The notes beneath the pieces were generated by a model. That model was not told the DNA's origin. It made no database searches and saw only the letters and a program-made list of their open reading frames with translations. This document shows, one piece after another, positions 1 to 6,533 of a DNA stretch of 6,992 bases. Made by a program: the position numbers and the translations under genes. The stretch covers positions 1 to 6,992 of the forward strand of contig JAFAQO010000203.1 in the NCBI GenBank assembly GCA_019246375.1. Reading direction: 5' to 3'. This DNA comes from Mycobacterium sp. (GTDB lineage Bacteria > Actinomycetota > Actinomycetes > Mycobacteriales > Mycobacteriaceae). Position 1 is the stretch's first letter. Each line of letters starts with the position of its first letter.

Positions 1-593
1 CCGAGGCTCTCTAGCAAACCTGGCGTGTGCGCACCGCGGCCCATCGCGTCCATGACGACATCGGCCGTCAACTCTCGTTCGGCACCGCCGTCGCGGTTGA
101 CCACCCGCACTCCGGTGACGCGACCGCGATCCGGTGTCGACGTCAACTCGGTCACATCATGGTCAGTGAGAATCGTCACGTTGCTCATCGCCTGTAGGCG
201 CCGCCGGACATGGCACTCCAAAAACGGCCTGCTCGGCATGTACACCGCCAGTGCCTCGGGCTTTCTCGCTATCTTGCCCGACCGGAGTATCTCGTGGCCG
301 CCGAAAGACAAGCGCAGCTCGGACAGCTCTCCGTCGTCCCAAACGGGAGCACCGTCGGCTACCAGTTCTTTGAGAAACCCCGGGAAAAGCTCGTCCAAGA
401 TCTGCGCTCCGCGGGCCAGCAGAACATGAACATGCCGGCCCTGTGGTACCCCTCGTCGGACAGCGGAGTCGTCCGGCAACGCATCCCGCTCGACAACAGT
501 GACGGTTTCAAAGAATTCAGCCAGGACCCTCGCGGCAAGCAGTCCACCCATGCTCGCCCCGAGAACGACGGCGCGCTCGCCCAGTCCTGCCAT
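1..593 (-). CDS. FAD-dependent oxidoreductase/monooxygenase, N-terminal part (cut by window edge)
   Basis: Reading the minus strand from ATG at 593 gives 197 uninterrupted codons that leave the window. An AGGAG ribosome binding site (605-601) lies 7 bases before the ATG, which supports this start. The N terminus is a Rossmann FAD-binding fold: beta strand, then G12-A-S-M-G-G17, helix, and the acidic E35 in VVERD that would bind the ADP ribose. Residues 46-59 (RRGVPQGRHVHVLL) and 121-133 (SRPFLE..VRRRL) match blocks I associate with actinobacterial FAD oxidoreductases related to aromatic hydroxylases and polyether epoxidases. Residues 177-191 correspond to the second FAD motif, usually DATGR, here D182-A-M-G-R186. 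A flavin hydroxylase or epoxidase role is inferred from the family; the substrate is unknown and the substrate domain lies outside the window. It is downstream of, and co-oriented with, the cyclase/ATPase gene. Confidence 0.85.
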   Translation of the reverse strand, partial: MAGLGERAVVLGASMGGLLAARVLAEFFETVTVVERDALPDDSAVRRGVPQGRHVHVLLARGAQILDELFPGFLKELVADGAPVWDDGELSELRLSFGGHEILRSGKIARKPEALAVYMPSRPFLECHVRRRLQAMSNVTILTDHDVTELTSTPDRGRVTGVRVVNRDGGAERELTADVVMDAMGRGAHTPGLLESL

Positions 594-600
594 GGCGGAA

Positions 601-605
601 CTCCT
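601..605 (-). promoter_or_regulatory. Ribosome binding site of the FAD oxidoreductase
   Basis: The minus strand reads AGGAG here, 7 bases before the ATG at 593-591. This fixes the start of the FAD gene, which is cut by the window edge at its other end. Confidence 0.75.
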
Positions 606-615
606 GCGTGAAAGT

Positions 616-625
616 CGAACGTTCG
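616..625. promoter_or_regulatory. Perfect 10-bp palindrome CGAACGTTCG upstream of the FAD gene
   Basis: CGAACGTTCG is its own reverse complement and lies 10 bases upstream of the AGGAG of the FAD gene, in the short spacer after the cyclase stop codon. The placement suits an operator or a leader element. It resembles the two half-sites of the mycobacterial SOS box placed directly together, without the 4-base spacer LexA needs, so I do not call it a LexA site. No regulator is identified, and a 10-bp palindrome can occur by chance in GC-rich DNA. Confidence 0.25.
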
Positions 626-730
626 TCATCGTTGGCCGAACTATTCCCCAGAAGGTACCAACCCACCTACAGCGATTTTGCAGAATCGGCCGACCGACGC
701 TCTTTTCGCCTGCCGCCGTGTTCCCAGAAC

Positions 731-3700
731 TTACTGGGCCGCCGAGTCATGTTGGCGCGCAATCACAGTCGCGTCTGCAGTGGCCATGAGAGCGTCGAAG
801 CCGGCTGCTGCTGCCTTGGCGCGGTGGCGTTCCATGAAGTTCCGATACTTGTTTTCGTCGCCGTCCGCCAGCGCGAGCAGCGCCCGCGTACGCAGCAGGG
901 GGAGTTCGTGGAGCACGAAGCCGGGATCGGTGGGTACCGCGGCCAGTCGGTCGATCGCTGCCTGCGCTTCATGTTGGTCGCCAACGGACCCGCGTCGGAT
1001 TAGCAGGTCCACCAGAACTTCGGTGGCCCTTCCGCGCCAGATCATGTCACCGCTTTCGTATGCGCCGTCCACGACCGCGCGCACCATTTCGATGGCACCA
1101 TCGAGATCCCCCGTGCGGGCCTTCTCCATCGCAAACTCGGGGTCGACGATCGTCAACGCGCTCAGCGAAAAATGTGCCGTCACTGCGGCATCGCGGGCTT
1201 GGGTGAACAGGTCGAGGCCCGCCTCGCGTTCCGGGCCGTCGCGAGTGACCAGAACAAGGCCTCGGCTGAGTCGGCCCATGTAAAGAACGAAGTCGTCGCT
1301 GGAACGTTCGGCGATGCGCAGCGCCTCGGCGGTCTCGCGCATGGCGGTCGCATCGGGCGGCAGCGCCCCGAGCGGAATGGAGGCAACGTATTTCCAGAGG
1401 AGGGCGAAAACGTAACTCGTCGGGTCGAGAGGAGCGGCCATCGCGATTGAAGTGGCGGCGTCGTCTAGCCATCCTCGGATTCCCAGGCACATCTTCACAT
1501 GGCCCCGCATCGCGATCGCGGTGCTCAGCGGTGAACCGAAGATCAAATTGCCCTTGGTGGGGTCGCCGTCGGCCAAGTCGATGAGTCGATCGGACAATCG
1601 CAGCGCCTCGATCATTTCACCGGCCTCGCACTTGGCGTAGATCGCCGCGAACAGCAGCGCCACGGTCAACGTCGGATCTCCGATCGATTCGAGCAGTTCG
1701 CCCTGCTCCGAAGCCACTCGGGCCGCCTCGCGGAAGCGGCTATGGAAGGTCAACGCCATGATGAACCCGGTCATGCCGATTGCCAGCGACACTTTGTCGT
1801 CAGCCGCTGTGCACAGATCTCGCAGTTCGTCGAAGCCGGTGTCGGCGATGCTGCCACCGGCCCGCCAAAGGGTGCCGCATAGCAGGTTGCGGGGCGCGAT
1901 CCGCATCGACGTCCGATCTGGCGCGTCGGCCGGCAGCCGGTCGGCGACCTGGCGGGCCCGCTGCCAGCTCGTGCGGGCCGCGCGAATGTCGCGCATTGCC
2001 GACCAGGCGCCGGCGCGCATATGCCAGTCAAACGCCGCGCGCAAATCGCCGGCAGCCTCCAGGTTTTCGGCGATCAGGGCGGCGTTCTCGTCAGCCGCCC
2101 CAGGGTCCTGCTGTTCGATCGCGACGGCCAAGCGCCGGTGCAGCTCGGTGCGCCCAGATTTCAACTGTGACTCGTAGGCCACCGCCCGGATCAATGGGTG
2201 CCGAAACGCATACTCTGCGCGCGGGGTGAACATCACCTGATCGATCAACTCCACCTGAAGCAACTCGGCGATAGCCTCGGTTCCCTCGATGTCATCCAGT
2301 AAGGCGGCCAGCAGCTCCTGACTGAACCGCTCACCAATGACCGCGGCGGCATATAGATGCTGTTTGGCCTGCCTACCGAGGCGGTCGACGCGGGCGGCGA
2401 TGGTGGCCTGCAGGGTACCCGGCACACTGATGTCGGCGGCATCGTCCCGGCAGACGTAGGCGCCGGGGTTGCCGTCGAGAACACCGCGCTCAGCCAGATC
2501 ACGCACCATCTCCTCAGCGAAGAACGGGTTTCCGGCGGCCCGTTCGGCGATCTGGGCCGCCAAGCCGGTCACTGACAGGTCAGGACCGAGCAGTTCAGTT
2601 ATCAACGCCGCGGTCTGCGCCGAGGTCAGCGGCGCCAGGGAGATCGTCTGAGCGCCCGGTGTCCGCGACAGCGCGCCCCGGTATTCGGGGCGGTAGGTGA
2701 TCAGCACCAGTGAGTGGCTCTGCGGCACAACCGTGACGAACTCAGCGAGCATGGCTTCGCTGACCTCGTCGATCCAGTGCACGTCCTCGATCACATATAA
2801 CGCCGGTGTCGTCCGGGCCAGGGCGGCGGCGCTCAACAAGGCCGCCAACCGGCGCCGGCGGGCATCGGCGGTGATGTCGGACAACGCGACGTCGGGATCG
2901 CCGATTCCCAGCAGGTCGTCCAGCAGCAGCAGGTCCTCGGGGTTGGCGTCGGGTATGCGGGCCCGCACCTGCGCCCGGCCCGCGCCCTCGTCGAGCTCGC
3001 TGATCCCGAACACCGTGCGCAGCAGGCGTGCCACCACATGGAATGGGACCTCGCGGGTGTGGGATTCACAGGAGACGGTGAACACCTCGACCCTGCGGCC
3101 GGTAGCCAGCGTCACAGCCTCGCGCATGATGCGGCTCTTGCCGATACCGGGTGGCCCGACCACCCCGGCTACACACCCGGCACCGCTGATCGCCCGATCG
3201 AGGATGCCGGCGACGGTGTTCATCTCCCAGGTGCGCCCGACCAGGGTCGGCTCGCGCCGGGCGATCCGCCCCCGCTCAGGCGTGACCCCCAACAGCCGAC
3301 GCGCGGGCAACGGCTCTTCGCCGCCCTTAACGTGCACCCACTCGGGCGCCCCCAGCACGGTGGCGTGTTCGACCAGCCGCGCGGTGGACTCACTGAGCAT
3401 CACTCCGCCGGGCGGGGCGACCGATTCCATCCGTTGTGCCAACACGACCGGCTCGCCGACCGCGGTGTACCCCTTTGGGCCGGAGCCGATTTCCCCGGCA
3501 ATCACCCGGCCCGAGTTCAGCCCGACCCGCAGCCGCAGCACGACGCCATCGCGGCGCTGCACTTCGTCGGCCAGCTGGGCGATCTGCTCTTGGATGTCTA
3601 AGGCCGCCAGACTGGCCCGAAAAGCGTGATCTTCCAACGTGATTGGTGCTCCAAACACCGCCATGATGCCATCGCCGGTGAATTTATCGACCGTGCCGCC

Positions 3701-3943
3701 ATAGCGTCGAGTAATCGTTCCCGCGCGGCTGAAGACGTCGGCCATCATCTCGCGCAACCGTTCCGCCCCTACCGCCGAGGCGATGCCCAGGGAACCCACC
3801 ACGTCGGCGAACAACACAGTCACCTGCTTGAACTCCGGCTGCTCTCCCGGTTCTTGGGCAGGGGCCCCGCATGCGTCGCAGAACCGGGCACCGTGGCGCA
3901 GCTCGGTGCCGCATGCTCGGCACACCGCGCCTGCTGCCTCCAT
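731..3943 (-). CDS. Zinc-ribbon / class III nucleotidyl cyclase / STAND-type ATPase signalling protein
   Basis: A 1070-residue multidomain protein. Residues 8-25 hold a zinc ribbon (C8-x2-C11, C22-x2-C25). Residues 38-200 form a class III adenylate/guanylate cyclase domain with metal-binding D47 and D91, purine-selecting K87 and T160 (a Lys/Thr pair suggests ATP) and transition-state R171; the usual partner Asn is V167, so activity may be weak or lost. An AAA/STAND NTPase follows: Walker A G263-PPGIGK-S270, Walker B VIEDVHW around D387, the GNPFFAEE motif at 471-478 and an RHPLIRAVAY segment at 581-590. The remaining 450 or so residues are alpha-helical, TPR-like repeats. There is no LuxR-type helix-turn-helix at the C terminus, unlike some related regulators, so it is probably a cytoplasmic sensor and not a DNA-binding activator. 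I prefer the ATG at 3943, which has a good ribosome binding site; a TTG at 3991 would add 16 residues. The stop is TAA at 733-731. The architecture is common in mycobacteria; the ligand and target are unknown. Confidence 0.93.
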   Translation of the reverse strand: MEAAGAVCRACGTELRHGARFCDACGAPAQEPGEQPEFKQVTVLFADVVGSLGIASAVGAERLREMMADVFSRAGTITRRYGGTVDKFTGDGIMAVFGAPITLEDHAFRASLAALDIQEQIAQLADEVQRRDGVVLRLRVGLNSGRVIAGEIGSGPKGYTAVGEPVVLAQRMESVAPPGGVMLSESTARLVEHATVLGAPEWVHVKGGEEPLPARRLLGVTPERGRIARREPTLVGRTWEMNTVAGILDRAISGAGCVAGVVGPPGIGKSRIMREAVTLATGRRVEVFTVSCESHTREVPFHVVARLLRTVFGISELDEGAGRAQVRARIPDANPEDLLLLDDLLGIGDPDVALSDITADARRRRLAALLSAAALARTTPALYVIEDVHWIDEVSEAMLAEFVTVVPQSHSLVLITYRPEYRGALSRTPGAQTISLAPLTSAQTAALITELLGPDLSVTGLAAQIAERAAGNPFFAEEMVRDLAERGVLDGNPGAYVCRDDAADISVPGTLQATIAARVDRLGRQAKQHLYAAAVIGERFSQELLAALLDDIEGTEAIAELLQVELIDQVMFTPRAEYAFRHPLIRAVAYESQLKSGRTELHRRLAVAIEQQDPGAADENAALIAENLEAAGDLRAAFDWHMRAGAWSAMRDIRAARTSWQRARQVADRLPADAPDRTSMRIAPRNLLCGTLWRAGGSIADTGFDELRDLCTAADDKVSLAIGMTGFIMALTFHSRFREAARVASEQGELLESIGDPTLTVALLFAAIYAKCEAGEMIEALRLSDRLIDLADGDPTKGNLIFGSPLSTAIAMRGHVKMCLGIRGWLDDAATSIAMAAPLDPTSYVFALLWKYVASIPLGALPPDATAMRETAEALRIAERSSDDFVLYMGRLSRGLVLVTRDGPEREAGLDLFTQARDAAVTAHFSLSALTIVDPEFAMEKARTGDLDGAIEMVRAVVDGAYESGDMIWRGRATEVLVDLLIRRGSVGDQHEAQAAIDRLAAVPTDPGFVLHELPLLRTRALLALADGDENKYRNFMERHRAKAAAAGFDALMATADATVIARQHDSAAQ

Positions 3944-3946
3944 CCG

Positions 3947-3954
3947 CCTCTCCC
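3947..3954 (-). promoter_or_regulatory. Ribosome binding site deciding the cyclase/ATPase start
   Basis: The minus strand reads GGGAGAGG. Its GGAG core is 6 bases from the ATG at 3943-3941. The alternative TTG start at 3991-3989 has only an AGGG touching it directly, which is too close to work well. The protein from ATG 3943 also begins just before the conserved zinc ribbon, as in the mycobacterial relatives I recall. Confidence 0.65.
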
Positions 3955-4145
3955 GCCGCTGATCAGTGGTGCGGACCACCCGATGCACCAACCCTAAAAC
4001 TGCCCAGCCGCACAGGAGCGATTATCGACCGCTCGGCCCGCCGAGGAAGCCATCTGACAGCACGGTCATTAAGGCTTGAATTGCGAGATTCACGCCCTCT
4101 TTTCCACGCACGCGAGTAGTTTTCAGGGTCGAGTTTCTGGCATGC

Positions 4146-4151
4146 AAGGAG
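4146..4151 (+). promoter_or_regulatory. Ribosome binding site of the alpha-dioxygenase-like gene
   Basis: AAGGAG sits 6 bases before the ATG at 4158, a near-ideal spacing. It supports that start and therefore the TPR repeats being part of the protein. Confidence 0.8.
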
Positions 4152-4157
4152 TTCGGT

Positions 4158-6515
4158 ATGTCTTACGACGAGGCGTTGGAAGCCCTGAAACGGGGTGAGT
4201 ACGAACGCGCCCTAGCTTTGCTGGAAGCGGAACTCGCAGTGAATCCCAGCGGTGAACTGCACGCGCTCGCGGGCTTGGCTTGCTTCAAGCTCGAGCGTTA
4301 CGCCGAGGCCGTGCAGCACTACAAAGCGGCGATCCAAGCTGACAGCACGCGCACGGACTGGCACCAAATGCACGACCTGGCGCACGCCAACGCCACCGCC
4401 GAGGTCGACGTCCCCGTGCCCGAACCGAAGTACTTCGACCCCAAGGAGCTGCTGAAATCTCCTTTGGTGCGCGACGGCGACCTGCCCCGGCCGCCGCGGC
4501 ACCGGCTGGGGCACGGCTGCTTCAAGCGACTGCGCCTGTTCCTGGGCGAGGTGCTCGGCGCAGTATTTACGGTGTTGATGAATTGGCTCATTAACCTGGT
4601 GGGCCGGCGCTTCGGCTATCGTGCCAAGGTCTGGACCAACTGGTACTGCCGCCCGCTGGTGCTGGAAGTCCTGACGCTGGCATACATGCGCGAGCAGCTG
4701 AACGCGAACAACTTGGTAAGCACCTACCCGGCCAAGTCGCTGGTCGGCTTCCAGCCCTCGGGGCAGAGACCGCCCCTGGGCGTCAGCCATTTCCGCACCG
4801 CGGACGGAAGCTGGAACAATTTCGCCGATCCCAAGGAAGGCGCCGCCGGCACGCGCTTCATGCGCAACGTCAAGCCTTCAGCCGTTCATCCCGAGACGAC
4901 GACATTGCTCGAGCCGAACCCGCGCGAGATCAGCCTCGAGCTGCTCACGCGGCCGGACGATGACGATGGCCAACCAGAAATGACGACAGTTCCATTCCTC
5001 AATCTGCTGGCCGCATCGTGGATCCAGTTCATGATCCATGACTGGGTCAACCACGGCGAGGTCCAGGATAAAGGCTTTATCACGGTGCCGCTGCTCAAAG
5101 GCGACCCCGCACGCGATCGCTACCTCCAGACCGAATTGAAGATCGGCAAGACCCAGATTGATCCGACGCACAATGGTCAACAGGAGCCGGTCTGCACGAG
5201 TTTTATCAACGAGGTCACCCACTGGTGGGACGGTTCGCAGATCTACGGCAGCGACCAGATCACGCAGGACCGCCTGCGCAGCAACCGATTCGGGAAGATG
5301 AACCTAGGCAACGACGGCCTGCTACCGGTTGACAGCAGCACGGGCGTGGAGGACGCCGGCTTCATGCGCAGCTGGTGGGTTGGCCTTTCGATGCTGCACA
5401 CCCTTTTCGTGCGCGAACACAACGCAATCTGCGACATGCTGTACGAGGCCTACCCCGAGTGGGACGACAACCGCCTCTTCAATGTCGCGCGTCTGATCAA
5501 CGCCGCGGTGATGGCCAAGATCCATTCCATCGAATGGACGCCGGCAATTCTGCCCAACCGGGCGCTCGACACAGGGCTGAACGTGAACTGGTACGGCTTG
5601 CTCACCGTCCTAACGCGCAAGGGGAAGAAGCGCACCACGCTGCCTGAGGTGAAGGTGCGCAACGAAGACATCGGCGGCATCGTCGGCAACTTAATCAACA
5701 AGCACGACTGCCCTTTTGGGCTGTCCGAGGAATTTGTTGAGGTCTACCGTCTGCATTCGCTGCTGCCCGAGAAGCTAAAACTGCAACATCGCGGCAAAAA
5801 CGACACCAAGGAGGTTCCCTTACCCGAGACGCGCCAGCGCGGCTCGACCCTCATCACGCAGGATTACGCGATGTCTGACCTGTTCTATTCCTTCGGCAAC
5901 CAGCAGCCAGGCGCCTTGGTGCTCAACAACTTTCCACGTTTCCTGCAGGAGCTCAGCGTCCCGGGCAATCCGTTCTTCGACGTGGGCACCGTGGATATCG
6001 TGCGCGCCCGCGAACGCGGCGTGCCGCGCTATAACGAGTTCCGCCATCAGCTGGGGCTGAATCCGATCCGGAGCTTTGACGACCTCACCGACTGCCCGAA
6101 TCTTCGGCGGAAGCTGAAGTCCGTTTACCACGACAACGTCGAGAACCTCGACCTGCTGATCGGCACGCTGGCCGAAGGCCACCGTCCCACCCACTTCGGT
6201 TTCGGCGAGACCCTGTTCCAGATCTTCATTCTCAATGCCAGCCGCCGGCTGCAGGCCGACCGTTTCTACACCGACTGCTACAACGAGGACGTCTACACCC
6301 CGGAAGGCCTGCGCTGGATCGACCGGACCGACCTGAAGACCGTGATCCTGCGTCACTACCCCGAACTCGCGGAAACCGGCCTGGCCAACATCAAGAATGC
6401 TTTTGAGCCCTGGGACGAAGGACCCGAGCTGGATCCCGACCGCCATCCACTGCGCGCCTTTGACGCGGAATTGAAGCACGACCGCTGGCGCGGCGACGCG
6501 TACCGCCATGCCTAA
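4158..6515 (+). CDS. Alpha-dioxygenase-like haem oxygenase (animal haem peroxidase superfamily) with N-terminal TPR
   Basis: A 785-residue protein. Residues 3-66 are two TPR repeats. A hydrophobic/amphipathic segment at 126-148 corresponds to the membrane-binding helices of plant alpha-dioxygenases (about 640 residues, no TPR). The catalytic core follows: distal haem His H294 in QFMIHDW; calcium ligands D295, T354, D358 and S360 (T-H-WWDGS); the helix motif VREHN at 419-422; carboxylate-anchor residues H456 and T461 (KIHSIEWT); catalytic Tyr Y530 and proximal haem His H533 in VYRLH; the RERGVPRYNEF block at 618-628; and R697 in ASRRLQADRF, matching the substrate Arg of Arabidopsis DOX1. The residue mapping is by eye from memory of the plant enzymes. 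The family inserts O2 at C-alpha of fatty acids, giving 2-hydroperoxy acids that decarboxylate to aldehydes one carbon shorter; this activity is inferred here. The spacing Y-x2-H is shared with cyclooxygenases. It is the first gene of a plus-strand pair and may be membrane-associated. Confidence 0.9.
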   Translation: MSYDEALEALKRGEYERALALLEAELAVNPSGELHALAGLACFKLERYAEAVQHYKAAIQADSTRTDWHQMHDLAHANATAEVDVPVPEPKYFDPKELLKSPLVRDGDLPRPPRHRLGHGCFKRLRLFLGEVLGAVFTVLMNWLINLVGRRFGYRAKVWTNWYCRPLVLEVLTLAYMREQLNANNLVSTYPAKSLVGFQPSGQRPPLGVSHFRTADGSWNNFADPKEGAAGTRFMRNVKPSAVHPETTTLLEPNPREISLELLTRPDDDDGQPEMTTVPFLNLLAASWIQFMIHDWVNHGEVQDKGFITVPLLKGDPARDRYLQTELKIGKTQIDPTHNGQQEPVCTSFINEVTHWWDGSQIYGSDQITQDRLRSNRFGKMNLGNDGLLPVDSSTGVEDAGFMRSWWVGLSMLHTLFVREHNAICDMLYEAYPEWDDNRLFNVARLINAAVMAKIHSIEWTPAILPNRALDTGLNVNWYGLLTVLTRKGKKRTTLPEVKVRNEDIGGIVGNLINKHDCPFGLSEEFVEVYRLHSLLPEKLKLQHRGKNDTKEVPLPETRQRGSTLITQDYAMSDLFYSFGNQQPGALVLNNFPRFLQELSVPGNPFFDVGTVDIVRARERGVPRYNEFRHQLGLNPIRSFDDLTDCPNLRRKLKSVYHDNVENLDLLIGTLAEGHRPTHFGFGETLFQIFILNASRRLQADRFYTDCYNEDVYTPEGLRWIDRTDLKTVILRHYPELAETGLANIKNAFEPWDEGPELDPDRHPLRAFDAELKHDRWRGDAYRHA

Positions 6516-6523
6516 GCAACTTC

Positions 6524-6528
6524 GGGAG
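6524..6528 (+). promoter_or_regulatory. Ribosome binding site of the gene after the dioxygenase
   Basis: GGGAG lies in the 18-base gap after the dioxygenase TAA (6513-6515) and 5 bases before the ATG at 6534. It decides the start of the partial gene and indicates translation from one operon mRNA. Confidence 0.65.
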
Positions 6529-6533
6529 CGCGA

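Larger units (their letters stand above)
3944..4157. promoter_or_regulatory. Divergent control region between the cyclase/ATPase and dioxygenase genes
   Basis: This 214-bp interval separates two genes transcribed away from each other, so it must hold promoters for both unless either is read from farther away. A short hairpin CTCGG-cccg-CCGAG lies at 4032-4045. TAGTTT at 4117-4122 fits the loose mycobacterial -10 pattern TAnnnT and would leave a leader of roughly 30 bases before the dioxygenase gene, but I see no matching -35 element. The part from 4060 to 4130 looks more AT-rich than its surroundings. No strong operator is visible. That it is a promoter region is inferred from layout; the individual elements are weak. 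Confidence 0.45.

Noticed and set aside
615..626. LexA (SOS) box
   Set aside because: The mycobacterial box is TCGAAC, four bases, GTTCGA. Here the half-sites abut without a spacer and the last base differs.
673..688. Terminator after the cyclase/ATPase gene
   Set aside because: The inverted repeat CGATT / AATCG has only 5 AT-rich pairs, no following T run on the minus strand, and the next gene is co-oriented and close.
731..900. LuxR-type DNA-binding domain at the C terminus of the cyclase/ATPase
   Set aside because: The final 60 or so residues are an Ala-rich helical repeat ending in HDSAAQ; none of the LuxR helix-turn-helix signature positions is present.
2697..3629. Long plus-strand open frame (310 codons) antisense to the cyclase/ATPase
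   Set aside because: It is Ser/Arg/Pro-rich with no domain, lies opposite a gene with clear Walker and cyclase motifs, and is a typical shadow frame of GC-rich coding DNA.
3944..3991. Upstream TTG start adding 16 residues to the cyclase/ATPase
   Set aside because: It has no properly spaced ribosome binding site, the added residues are Arg-rich without conservation that I recognise, and ATG 3943 has a GGAG at 6 bases.
4212..4790. Minus-strand open frame of 192 codons inside the dioxygenase gene
   Set aside because: It is antisense to the TPR and membrane-helix part of the dioxygenase, has a Val/Gln/Arg-rich shadow composition and no family resemblance.
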